Below, piece after piece: positions 1 to 8,313 of a stretch of 64,000 nt of DNA (the first letter of the stretch is position 1; the number at the start of each line of letters is the position of its first letter). The translations under genes and the position numbers were made by a program. The stretch is taken from the NCBI GenBank assembly GCA_003216725.1, contig QCIL01000006.1:1-64000 (forward strand), written 5' to 3'. The notes under the pieces are model-generated. The model saw nothing but the letters and a program-made list of their open reading frames with translations. It ran no database searches and was not told where the DNA came from. Source of the DNA: Prochlorococcus sp. AG-402-L18. GTDB taxonomy: Bacteria; Cyanobacteriota; Cyanobacteriia; PCC-6307; Cyanobiaceae.

Positions 1-455
1 GGCATTAAAAGTCTTTTGGGATTTGGGTGGTCGGAATAATTGATTCCGTACATGTCATAAGTTTCTCTTTCTTGCCAATCGCTTCCTCTAAAAAGCTTAT
101 AGAGACTAGGTACTGATAAATCAGAGTCTCTTTTTAAGAAGACTTTTAACCTGACTTCTTTTAATTTAGATTTTGTTTGAAAATCATCCAAACATATCAA
201 ATGGTAAAAACTAACTAGACTTTTACCTGGCCCTTCATCATATCCTCCTTGACATTGGAGATAATTAAAACCATATTCTTTTAGATTTGATACTGCTTCA
301 TATAAATCACTTGGTTGAACAGAAATGATTTCTATGCCTAAATGATCTTCTCCTAATGATTCGTTATCAATGCCGTCCTTAGAAAGTTGTTCGCTTATCA
401 ATCCTCTTTTTTCTATTGATGAGTCAGAAAGCTTGTTGGTATTTTCTTTTTCCAT
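1..455 (-). CDS. ndhJ: NAD(P)H-quinone oxidoreductase subunit J, 3' part outside window
   Basis: Peripheral-arm subunit of the thylakoid NDH-1 complex (30-kDa/NuoC family), used in respiration and cyclic electron flow. Reading leftward from the ATG at 455 gives an open frame to the edge containing the family motif around WQERETYDMYGI and HPNPKRLL; only the extreme C-terminus is missing. The N-terminal ~50 residues are polar and unconserved-looking. The start codon shares one base with the ndhK stop (TAATG), so the two are translationally coupled at the end of a ndhC-ndhK-ndhJ operon. Identification is firm; the gene is partial only because of the window border. Confidence 0.95.
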   Translation of the reverse strand, partial: MEKENTNKLSDSSIEKRGLISEQLSKDGIDNESLGEDHLGIEIISVQPSDLYEAVSNLKEYGFNYLQCQGGYDEGPGKSLVSFYHLICLDDFQTKSKLKEVRLKVFLKRDSDLSVPSLYKLFRGSDWQERETYDMYGINYSDHPNPKRLLM

Positions 456-1204
456 TACGTCTCTGCTTTTTTAGTAGTGATTGTTTCATTAATAGATTCA
501 CTGATTTCCTTAATTTCTTCTTTATTAGATGTATTGATAATGTTATTTGAATTTTTGTTTAGATATTCACCAGTATTTTGAGAAAAAATAACTTTCATAT
601 CATGATCTATTGTTAGATATCTATGAGTTTGCTGAGATTTGCTTCTTTCTAAGATAGTTTCGTTGCCAACTTTCTTTCTTAATTTTATTACTGCATCAAA
701 GATTGCTTCTGGTCTTGGAGGACATCCTGGGAGATATAGATCAACAGGAATAAGTTTATCGACCCCTCTTACTGCAGTAGTTGAATCAGCACTAAACATA
801 CCTCCAGTTATAGTACATGCCCCCATTGCAATAACATATTTTGGCTCTGGCATCTGTTCGTAAAGTCTTACTAATGCAGGTGCCATTTTCATAGTTACTG
901 TCCCTGCAACTATAAGTAAATCTGCTTGCCTTGGAGAACTACGTGGTACTAAGCCAAATCTATCGAAATCAAATCTAGATCCTATAAGTGCTGCAAATTC
1001 TATAAAACAGCATGCTGTCCCATATAGTAAAGGCCATAGACTACTTAATCTTGCCCAATTATGTAAATCATCTAAACTTGTCAATATGATGTTTTCACTT
1101 AAATCAGTGGTAACTTGAGGAGCACCTAAAGGATTGCAAGTTCCTTCTCTAATTTCTCTAATAGCTTTTGGGGATAATGGATTGTTCAATTTTTTTAACT
1201 CCAT
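455..1204 (-). CDS. ndhK: NAD(P)H-quinone oxidoreductase subunit K
   Basis: PSST/NuoB-family subunit that holds the terminal [4Fe-4S] cluster (N2) next to the quinone site of NDH-1. Cluster ligands are visible in TACCFIEF, in CTITGG and in PGCPPRPE. The C-terminal ~50 residues are an Asn/Lys/Glu-rich tail beyond the conserved core. An upstream ATG at 1225 exists, but the one at 1204 (MELKKLNN) is preferred because it shortens the overlap with ndhC to 10 bases; a still shorter start is possible. Middle gene of ndhC-ndhK-ndhJ. Confidence 0.95.
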   Translation of the reverse strand: MELKKLNNPLSPKAIREIREGTCNPLGAPQVTTDLSENIILTSLDDLHNWARLSSLWPLLYGTACCFIEFAALIGSRFDFDRFGLVPRSSPRQADLLIVAGTVTMKMAPALVRLYEQMPEPKYVIAMGACTITGGMFSADSTTAVRGVDKLIPVDLYLPGCPPRPEAIFDAVIKLRKKVGNETILERSKSQQTHRYLTIDHDMKVIFSQNTGEYLNKNSNNIINTSNKEEIKEISESINETITTKKAET

Positions 1205-1557
1205 TCTAAAGCACCTTTTCTCCATGCGTAAGCCAAGGCAATAACTAAAATTGCTATAAAGATTAGAGCTTCAATAAAGGCAAGTAAACCTAGTCTATTG
1301 AAGGCTACAGCCCATGGGTAAAGGAATACGGTTTCTACATCAAATATAACGAAAACCAAAGCAAACATGTAGTATCTTATATTAAATTGAATCCAAGCTC
1401 CTCCGATAGGCTCCATCCCAGATTCATATGTGAGTTTGCGCTCTCCAGTTCTGCCTTTGGGCGCCACTATTAAATTAGTTACTAATGCTAATACTGGAAC
1501 TGCTGCTGCAATTATGAGAAAACCTAAAAAATATTCGTAGCCTGGAAGTGAAAACAT
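1195..1557 (-). CDS. ndhC: NAD(P)H-quinone oxidoreductase subunit 3
   Basis: Membrane-arm subunit (NuoA/ND3 family) of NDH-1. The 120 residues form three hydrophobic helices, with the conserved loop [10 protein letters not shown] after the first helix and [15 protein letters not shown] in the second, both diagnostic of ND3. First gene of the ndhC-ndhK-ndhJ operon; the 72-bp spacer to the divergent rubredoxin gene must hold both promoters. Confidence 0.97.
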   Translation of the reverse strand: MFSLPGYEYFLGFLIIAAAVPVLALVTNLIVAPKGRTGERKLTYESGMEPIGGAWIQFNIRYYMFALVFVIFDVETVFLYPWAVAFNRLGLLAFIEALIFIAILVIALAYAWRKGALEWS

Positions 1558-1629
1558 TTAATTTAATTTTGTAAAAATTCGCTGAATTAAGCAAAATCTT
1601 TTAGAGTCTTTAAAGATAAGTGCTTAATC

Positions 1630-2055
1630 GTGAATGAAAACATTCAATCATCTTCTGATAATAATCAAATAATAGAAGATTTATCAAAAAATGATTTGAC
1701 TTCGAAACTTTCTCAAGAGAATAATGAACCTTCCTCTAATCTAGAACAAAATAGATTTGAGTGCAGAGGATGTGGATACATTTATGATCCTGTGGAAGGA
1801 AACAAAAAACTTAATATACCTCAAAATACACCTTTTATCGCAATTGATGGAAAAACTTTTGCTTGCCCAGTTTGCAGGGCTGGTAAAAATTTTTATAAAG
1901 ATATAGGACCTAGAGAAAAACCTAGTGGTTTTGAAGAAAATCTAACTTACGGATTCGGATTTAATAGTTTGCCTCCTGGTCAAAAAAACATTCTTATATT
2001 TGGTGGTTTAGCATTTGCTGCAGCATGCTTTCTTTCTTTGTACTCTTTGCATTAA
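1630..2055 (+). CDS. rub: Membrane-anchored rubredoxin
   Basis: Rubredoxin with a C-terminal membrane anchor, as in the RubA family needed for photosystem II assembly. The Fe(SCys)4 ligands are C45/C48 (CRGCGY) and C79/C82 (CPVC). A charged ~40-residue N-terminal extension precedes the domain, and residues ~121-139 form one hydrophobic helix. GTG start; no nearer in-frame ATG keeps the N-terminal extension. It lies 9 bp upstream of ycf48 and ahead of psbEFLJ, the rubredoxin-ycf48-psbEFLJ cluster conserved in cyanobacteria, so a role in PSII biogenesis is a strong inference. Confidence 0.93.
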   Translation: MNENIQSSSDNNQIIEDLSKNDLTSKLSQENNEPSSNLEQNRFECRGCGYIYDPVEGNKKLNIPQNTPFIAIDGKTFACPVCRAGKNFYKDIGPREKPSGFEENLTYGFGFNSLPPGQKNILIFGGLAFAAACFLSLYSLH

Positions 2056-2064
2056 TATATACAA

Positions 2065-3081
2065 ATGAAAAATTTTTTAACTAAATTACCATCTCTCTTC
2101 TTAACGGTTTTAATGAGTTTCATTTTGAGTGGATGTTCTTCAACTGGAGTTCAATTAAGTGAAAGCAGCCCATGGGAAGTTATTCAATTTGACGATCAGT
2201 CAAATGCTCTAGATATTGATTTTATAAATGAAGAAAATGGTTTTTTAGTTGGCTCTAACAGGCTTATCATGGAAACAAAAGATGGTGGTCAAACATGGGA
2301 TAGAAAATCTCTCGATATTTCGAGTGAAGAAAATTTTCGTTTATTAGATATAGACTTTAAAGGACAAGAAGGTTGGTTAATAGGACAACCTTCCTTAGTA
2401 ATGCATACAATTGATGCTGGTAAGAATTGGACAAGACTATCTTTAGGTAATAAATTGCCCGGCCAACCATTTCTTATTACAACAGTTGATCACAATATTG
2501 CAGAGTTGGCTACAACTGCTGGTGCCATTTATAAAACCGCAGATGGTGGCGAATCATGGGATGCAAAGGTTGTAGATGCTTCAGGATCTGGAGGAGTAAG
2601 AGATTTAAGAAGAACTGCAAATGGTAATTATGTCAGTGTTAGTAGTCTTGGAAATTTCTTCTCAACTCTTGATAGTGATAGTGATACTTGGATTGCTCAT
2701 CAGAGAGCTAGTAGTAAAAGAGTACAAAGCATAGGTTTCAATCCATCAGGAAATTTATGGATGTTATCTAGAGGAGCTGAAATTAGATTCAACGAAGATA
2801 ATAATAATCTAGAAAATTGGACAAAACCCATAATTCCAATCTTGAATGGATATAACTACCTCGATATGGGATGGGATCCTGAAGGTAACATCTGGGCTGG
2901 GGGTGGGAATGGAACTCTAATAGTGAGTAGAGATAAAGGTAAAACTTGGAATTCTGATCCAGTAGCATCAAAATTACCTACGAATTTTATTAAAATTATT
3001 TTTCCTAAAAATGATACTTTTGCTCTTAGTAAAGGATTTATTCTTGGAGAGAGGGGTTATATCCTTAAATGGAATGGTTAA
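2065..3081 (+). CDS. ycf48: Photosystem II assembly lipoprotein Ycf48/HCF136
   Basis: Assembly factor that binds newly made D1 on the lumenal side and helps form the PSII reaction centre. A lipoprotein signal peptide ends in LSGC with Cys24 as the predicted lipidated residue. The remainder is a seven-bladed propeller-type repeat protein with recurrent BNR-like motifs ([30 protein letters not shown]). 338 residues is normal for the family. It sits between rubredoxin and psbEFLJ. Confidence 0.96.
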   Translation: MKNFLTKLPSLFLTVLMSFILSGCSSTGVQLSESSPWEVIQFDDQSNALDIDFINEENGFLVGSNRLIMETKDGGQTWDRKSLDISSEENFRLLDIDFKGQEGWLIGQPSLVMHTIDAGKNWTRLSLGNKLPGQPFLITTVDHNIAELATTAGAIYKTADGGESWDAKVVDASGSGGVRDLRRTANGNYVSVSSLGNFFSTLDSDSDTWIAHQRASSKRVQSIGFNPSGNLWMLSRGAEIRFNEDNNNLENWTKPIIPILNGYNYLDMGWDPEGNIWAGGGNGTLIVSRDKGKTWNSDPVASKLPTNFIKIIFPKNDTFALSKGFILGERGYILKWNG

Positions 3082-3217
3082 TTACTAAATTTACTAATAA
3101 AAAATAAAATAATTCTTAATTTTGATTAAATTTAGCAACTGTCTGTAACCAAGCTGTAAATTTCTTCACAAACTATGGAATTTTCCTTGTAAGATCATAG
3201 GGTAAATAATTGTGATT

Positions 3218-3466
3218 ATGGCCGCAGGTTCAACGGGTGAACGCCCATTCTTTGAAATAATTACCAGTATTAGATACTGGATTATTCATGCAGTAACACT
3301 TCCAGCTATATTTATAGCAGGATTTTTATTTGTTTATACAGGCTTAGCCTATGATGCTTTTGGAACTCCCCGTCCAGATAGCTATTTCCAATCTTCGGAA
3401 TCAAAAGCACCTGTAGTAACTCAGAGATACGAAGCTAAATCTCAATTAGACTTAAGAACAAAATAA
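3218..3466 (+). CDS. psbE: Cytochrome b559 alpha subunit
   Basis: PSII core subunit; its single transmembrane helix supplies one axial histidine to the cytochrome b559 haem ([12 protein letters not shown]). The ATG at 3218 gives [12 protein letters not shown], the usual family N-terminus of 82 residues; a GTG two codons upstream is less likely. First gene of psbE-psbF-psbL-psbJ, with 2-12 bp spacers. Confidence 0.97.
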   Translation: MAAGSTGERPFFEIITSIRYWIIHAVTLPAIFIAGFLFVYTGLAYDAFGTPRPDSYFQSSESKAPVVTQRYEAKSQLDLRTK

Positions 3467-3468
3467 AA

Positions 3469-3615
3469 ATGACTAATTCTCAAGCTCCAATGCAGGCTGC
3501 TGAAGTCCGCGTTTATCCAATTTTTACTGTTCGTTGGTTGGCAGTCCACGCTCTAGCTATCCCTTCGGTATTTTTCTTAGGTGCAATAGCTGCTATGCAA
3601 TTCATTAGACGTTAA
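3469..3615 (+). CDS. psbF: Cytochrome b559 beta subunit
   Basis: 48 residues. The single helix carries the partner haem histidine ([12 protein letters not shown]). The protein ends FIRR, as in other PsbF. The start lies 2 bp after the psbE stop. Pairs with PsbE to bind haem in the PSII core. Confidence 0.97.
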
Positions 3616-3626
3616 CTTTATTTATC

Positions 3627-3746
3627 ATGCAAGTAAACGAAAACCCTAATAAGGTTCCTGTAGAATTAAATCGTACAAGTCTTTATTTAGGCTTACTATC
3701 AGTATTTGTTTTAGGAATTTTATTTTCCAGTTACTTTTTCAACTAA
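3627..3746 (+). CDS. psbL: Photosystem II protein L
   Basis: 39 residues with the invariant pattern [10 protein letters not shown] and a C-terminal FSSYFFN. Single-helix subunit at the PSII dimer interface, important for the QA site. Third gene of psbEFLJ. Confidence 0.96.
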
Positions 3747-3755
3747 ATTAAAACT

Positions 3756-3950
3756 ATGAGTAAATTAAAAGGACCTGATGGGAGAATTCCCGATAGATTA
3801 CCTGATGGCAGACCAGCTGTTGCATGGGAAAGAAGATGGACAGAAGGTACACTCCCACTATGGTTAGTTGCCACAGCCGGAGGAATTGCAGTTATTTTTG
3901 TATTGGGCATCTTCTTCTACGGATCATATAATGGAGTTGGTTCAGCATAA
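3756..3950 (+). CDS. psbJ: Photosystem II protein J
   Basis: 64-residue single-helix PSII subunit that affects electron transfer from QA to the plastoquinone pool. The helix [17 protein letters not shown] ends in [12 protein letters not shown], typical of PsbJ. The N-terminal ~25 residues ([16 protein letters not shown]) are longer than in freshwater cyanobacteria, as seen in marine picocyanobacteria. Last gene of psbEFLJ. Confidence 0.96.
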   Translation: MSKLKGPDGRIPDRLPDGRPAVAWERRWTEGTLPLWLVATAGGIAVIFVLGIFFYGSYNGVGSA

Positions 3951-3984
3951 TTTTTTCATAAACTTTTTGCTGTATAGATAAAAT

Positions 3985-4884
3985 TTATTTCCAATATGAA
4001 TCTGTAAATATCTCAAGCTTTGCTTTAGTAGATCTTGGGATATTTTCTTTTAGTGTTATTAAACCGTCTTTTAAAGAATCATGTGATTTGCTTTGCGGCC
4101 TTTCTATATCAATAACTTTTGCTATTTCAAAAACGATTTTATTTGCTACTTTAGTATTTGCCTTGAGATTTTCCAAAACCATTTCGACAGATACTTCTTG
4201 GTGCGTTTGATGCCAACAATCATAGTCAGTAACCATAGATAGAGATGAATAGGCGATTTCAGCTTCCTTTGCTAGTCTGGCTTCTGTGTGATTAGTCATT
4301 CCTATTATCGAACATCCCCAACTTCTATATAAGTTTGATTCTGCTCGTGTTGAGAAGGCAGGCCCTTCCATAGCTAGATATGTACCACCTCTATGTAATT
4401 GCCTTCCACCCGGTATATTCTTTTCTCCAACGTTGCTTAGAATTCTAGATAAATTTCTACAAAAAGGATCACCCATTGTTACGTGGGCCACAGCTCCCTC
4501 ATTAAAAAATGTTGCTGGTCTGTTGTTTGTCCTATCGATAAATTGATCTGGGATGACTATATCTAGGGGCCTGATTTGTTCCTGAAGGGAGCCAACAGCA
4601 GAAGGAGCAATTATCCATCTCACTCCAATTGATCTCAGAGCCCAAATGTTAGCTTTGTAAGGGATTTCTGTCGGATTAAATTTATGCGTTCTGCTATGTC
4701 TAGCTAAAAAAGCTATTTCTAAATTACCAATTTTAAAGAGCCTAATTGAATCTGAAGGTCTACCATAAGGAGTATTAACATCAATTTCTTTAAAACATTC
4801 TATTTTATCAATTGAATAGAAACCACTACCGCCAATTATTCCTAATCTTGAATTTTCTATCGGTAATAAATGCTCTTTATTCAT
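3985..4884 (-). CDS. mtnP: 5'-methylthioadenosine phosphorylase (PNP family)
   Basis: Cleaves 5'-methylthioadenosine with phosphate to adenine and methylthioribose-1-phosphate, recycling a by-product of SAM-dependent polyamine and nucleotide chemistry. The N-terminus has the phosphate-binding pattern IIGGSGFYS; RHSRTHKFNPTEIPYKANIWAL and the GMTNHTEARLAKEAE segment are MTAP-type. 299 residues is normal. It starts 10 bp from the divergent selD fusion gene, so the two share one very small promoter region. Confidence 0.9.
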   Translation of the reverse strand: MNKEHLLPIENSRLGIIGGSGFYSIDKIECFKEIDVNTPYGRPSDSIRLFKIGNLEIAFLARHSRTHKFNPTEIPYKANIWALRSIGVRWIIAPSAVGSLQEQIRPLDIVIPDQFIDRTNNRPATFFNEGAVAHVTMGDPFCRNLSRILSNVGEKNIPGGRQLHRGGTYLAMEGPAFSTRAESNLYRSWGCSIIGMTNHTEARLAKEAEIAYSSLSMVTDYDCWHQTHQEVSVEMVLENLKANTKVANKIVFEIAKVIDIERPQSKSHDSLKDGLITLKENIPRSTKAKLEIFTDSYWK

Positions 4885-4894
4885 TATTAAGTAA

Positions 4895-7069
4895 ATGACG
4901 ATTAATCATCTAGTACTAATTGGAGGAGGTCATACAAATGTTCTTCTTTTAAGAAAATGGTTGATGTTCCCAAAATTAATGCCAGAAATTCCTATTTCAA
5001 TTATATCTCGAGATTATCATTTGGTTTATTCGGCTATGTTTCCTTCTGTCATTTCAAATTCAATTTCTTTAGAAGAGAGTTTGATCGATATTAGTTCAAT
5101 GGCTAGAGGAGCCAAGGTCACGTTTATAAAAGGAGAAGTAAAAGATATTGATTTCAACTTAAAAAAAATTCTTCTAAATAATAGAGCTTCAATTGATTAT
5201 TCGAATTTAATTCTTAATTATGGTAGTGAAACAAAAATTTCTCGAGAATTTGAGAATCTCGTTAAATCTAAAATTGCTTTTCCTATAAAACCCTTTTTGA
5301 GATCCTATGAATTTATAAAAGAGGAGGATTTTAATGATAAAGAGGAGGAGCTGCCTTTTGTAATTGTAGGTAGTGGACTTGCTGCAATTGAAGTTGCCTA
5401 TGCTTTAAGAAAGAGATGGAAAAATAGGCCTCTAAAACTTTTTTGTTATCCAAAAAAAATAAACAAGAAGATTTTAATAAGTTTACGAGACTCAAATATT
5501 GGATTAACTGAAGATCTTAATTATGATTATGGCAGGATTCTTTTATGCACTGGAAATACATCACCATCATGGATTCAAAAAAAATATTTAGAGTTAGATT
5601 CTACCGGCAGAATTATTACAAATCAGTATTTGAAGTTGAAAAATTTCTCAGGAATTTTTGCTACAGGAGATTGTGCGTCTATTCATTCCGCTAAAAGACC
5701 TGCTTCGGGGATTTTTGCAGTTAAAACTTTAAATACGTTAGCTAATAATTTAAAAAAAGATATTGAAGGTCGATTTTTAAAAAAATGGTACCCTCAAAGA
5801 TTTGGATTGCAAATAGTTAATACATTTCCAAAAACAAAGCCTTTGGCTTTTGGAATTTATCACGATTTTGTTATCGGCCCTTCTTTTCTTATTTGGGCTT
5901 TAAAAAATAAAATTGATCTAGATTTTATTAAAAAGTTTCGTCGAGCCGATCTAATAATGCACAATCGTAGAAAAGATAATTCAATAAAAGATTGCAGAGG
6001 GTGCGCCGCAAAGATTTCTCAGAAAGTTTTAAATAAGTCATTAATAAATGCAAATTTAAAAAGCTTTGCTACTTTTCCTGAAGATTCTGTAGAAATTTAT
6101 AACAATGGTAAAGATATTATCTTGCAAAGTGTTGATGGTTTTCCTGCATTATTAAGTGATCCTTGGCTAAATGCAAAAATTACGACGTTACACGCATGCT
6201 CAGATTTGTGGGCCTGCGGAGCAAAACTCTCAACTGCACAGGCATTAATTTCATTGCCAAAAGTAGATAAAAATTTTCAAAATTATCTTTTTTCACAATG
6301 CCTTAAAGGTATTAAATCAACAGTTGAAGACCTGGGCGGAAGATTAATTGGAGGGCATACATTTGAGTCAAGAAGTCTAGTTAAAAAACCTTATAGCTTA
6401 GGCATAGAAATTTCCTTGACTGTACAAGGTTTTATGAGAAAAGGAGCAAAGCCATGGCAAAAATCAGGGATGAAAGAAGGTGATATTTTATTGATGTCTA
6501 GACCTCTTGGCGTTGGCATCTTTTTTGCTAGTCAAATGCAAAATATAAATTTGAAAATTAGCTCTTTTGAAATAATGAAAAATTTGATAAAAAGCCAACA
6601 ATATTTAATAGATCAAATTTATTTATTTGAAGATCAGTTTGGAGAATCATTAGTTAATGCAGCTACTGATGTTACAGGGTTTGGGTTCTTGGGCCATCTA
6701 AAAGAGATGATTGAATCATCGAATTTGTCTAGAAAAAAAAATAATCTTGAACCTATTAAAGTTTTATTAGATTTATTAGCATTTAAAGCATATCCTGGCG
6801 TACCTGAATTAATAAAGAAAAAAATCCAAAGCTCTCTTTATGAATCTAATAAAGAAATTATTGATCCAGTTTTAAAGGAAAATGCCAATAAAAGGATTTT
6901 CTCTTTTGCAAAAGAAAATTCAATAGATAATAAAACTTTAAGAGAGATAATTTCTCTACTAATAGATCCTCAAACTTGTGGCCCTTTATTGATAAGCTGT
7001 AACCCAAAATATGAAACTGTTCTTGAAGATAATTGGTATAAAGTTGGTGAAGTTCTGAAAGGTAGTTAA
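4895..7069 (+). CDS. selD: NDH-2-like oxidoreductase fused to selenide, water dikinase
   Basis: Two domains in one 724-residue chain. Residues ~1-340 are a pyridine-nucleotide disulfide oxidoreductase related to NDH-2, with N-terminal FAD-binding LIGGGHTNVLLL, an NAD(P)-type VVGSGLAAIEVA-like site near 155-170 and the FATGDCAS motif. Residues ~365-724 are SelD, which makes selenophosphate from selenide and ATP. In DCRGCAAKIS, Cys370 and Lys373 match catalytic Cys17 and Lys20 of E. coli SelD. This fusion is known in cyanobacteria; the oxidoreductase may handle electrons for selenium reduction, but that is inference. The last 4 bases overlap the convergent cca gene. Confidence 0.92.
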   Translation: MTINHLVLIGGGHTNVLLLRKWLMFPKLMPEIPISIISRDYHLVYSAMFPSVISNSISLEESLIDISSMARGAKVTFIKGEVKDIDFNLKKILLNNRASIDYSNLILNYGSETKISREFENLVKSKIAFPIKPFLRSYEFIKEEDFNDKEEELPFVIVGSGLAAIEVAYALRKRWKNRPLKLFCYPKKINKKILISLRDSNIGLTEDLNYDYGRILLCTGNTSPSWIQKKYLELDSTGRIITNQYLKLKNFSGIFATGDCASIHSAKRPASGIFAVKTLNTLANNLKKDIEGRFLKKWYPQRFGLQIVNTFPKTKPLAFGIYHDFVIGPSFLIWALKNKIDLDFIKKFRRADLIMHNRRKDNSIKDCRGCAAKISQKVLNKSLINANLKSFATFPEDSVEIYNNGKDIILQSVDGFPALLSDPWLNAKITTLHACSDLWACGAKLSTAQALISLPKVDKNFQNYLFSQCLKGIKSTVEDLGGRLIGGHTFESRSLVKKPYSLGIEISLTVQGFMRKGAKPWQKSGMKEGDILLMSRPLGVGIFFASQMQNINLKISSFEIMKNLIKSQQYLIDQIYLFEDQFGESLVNAATDVTGFGFLGHLKEMIESSNLSRKKNNLEPIKVLLDLLAFKAYPGVPELIKKKIQSSLYESNKEIIDPVLKENANKRIFSFAKENSIDNKTLREIISLLIDPQTCGPLLISCNPKYETVLEDNWYKVGEVLKGS

Positions 7070-8313
7070 TTTTTCCTTGATTTATCTATTTCTAGATATC
7101 TCAATCTCTCAATTTCCTTGCCCATCTCTTTACCAGGTTCCCATCCCTGTTTTTTTAATATTTCACCATCCTTATTAGATTTTATGAATCTATAAATAAA
7201 TAACCATCTGAAAAATGGTCTCCAAAATATACCTCCATCACAAATCAATAATTTGACTGTGTCCTCATTGAGATTTCTATTTTCAATAAATTCTGTCCAA
7301 TTCGATGGAGAAAAATTGAGATACACATCTTTTTTAGTTTCTAGGATCTTACTAATATCTAAGTAATCTTCTATTATTTTTTGCTCTTTGTGATTGATAA
7401 AAAATCTTTGGAATGTATTCTCAAAATCTTCTGCATTCTTTAATAAAAAAAGCATATAATTGCCTTCTAACTTCTTGATCCAATTTAATCCCCTTAAGAA
7501 TTTGTCGTTGACTTGAATATTTTTATTTAAGATTGAAATAATTTTCCATTCATCTAATATAGAAATTATATTGCTTAGATTGTCGAACCTATATATTTCA
7601 GATAATTCCATCCTGAGCCTTATACTTATTGCTGGTGGAAAAACTTTCCTCCCTTTACTTTGATAACTTTTCCAAGGCCATTTGCAGACTGTTTGCTGAG
7701 ATTGTGTAAGAGAACTTTTTGCAATATTAAAATTTAATCTTGATGCATACTTTGCACATCTTATTAATCTACTTGGATCATCTCGAATACTATTTTTATG
7801 AAGTAAGTAAAGTTTTTTCTTTTTAATATGAGTAATGCCATCATAAAGATCATAAATTTTTTTTGTAGAAACCTCGTATGCAATTGCATTTATTGTGAAA
7901 TCTCTTCTTTTTAGATCTTCCTCAATTGTAGCTTTAGTTACTACTGGATTTAATCCTGGGAAATTATAGATTTCTTTTCTAGCAGCAGCGATATCGATTT
8001 TTAAGTCATTAATATTAAGCTCGACGGTATTGTATAAATCAAACTCCTTTATAAGACAAATTTCAACATTTGAGATATTTGTTTTTATGAATTTTGCTAA
8101 TGAGAGAGAAGAACCTTCTATGACTAAATCTATATCAATTGGTTTAGGAAACGTATTTTTATGAAATTTAGCAATTAATAAGTCTCTTATAAAACCGCCA
8201 ACAAAAGCTACTTTAGTATCAATATTAATCTCAATATAATCAGAAATTAGATTAAACAGATTAAATGGAATTCCTGTTAATTGTTCGTGTATATATTCAG
8301 GTAGATCATTCAT
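7066..8313 (-). CDS. cca: CCA-adding tRNA nucleotidyltransferase / poly(A) polymerase family
   Basis: Adds or repairs the 3' CCA of tRNAs. Class II nucleotidyltransferase: GGFIRDLL near residue 39, catalytic carboxylates in DIDLVI, and the second conserved block DLKRRDFTINAIAYE. The four tRNA genes in this window do not encode CCA, so the enzyme is needed. The start overlaps the stop of the helicase gene by 4 bases (ATGA), so the two are coupled. CCA-adding, A-adding and poly(A) polymerase variants cannot be told apart by eye. Confidence 0.88.
   Translation of the reverse strand: MNDLPEYIHEQLTGIPFNLFNLISDYIEINIDTKVAFVGGFIRDLLIAKFHKNTFPKPIDIDLVIEGSSLSLAKFIKTNISNVEICLIKEFDLYNTVELNINDLKIDIAAARKEIYNFPGLNPVVTKATIEEDLKRRDFTINAIAYEVSTKKIYDLYDGITHIKKKKLYLLHKNSIRDDPSRLIRCAKYASRLNFNIAKSSLTQSQQTVCKWPWKSYQSKGRKVFPPAISIRLRMELSEIYRFDNLSNIISILDEWKIISILNKNIQVNDKFLRGLNWIKKLEGNYMLFLLKNAEDFENTFQRFFINHKEQKIIEDYLDISKILETKKDVYLNFSPSNWTEFIENRNLNEDTVKLLICDGGIFWRPFFRWLFIYRFIKSNKDGEILKKQGWEPGKEMGKEIERLRYLEIDKSRKN

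Noticed and set aside
1204-1225. Longer ndhK start at 1225
   Set aside because: It would lengthen the overlap with ndhC to 31 bases and adds residues with no family support.
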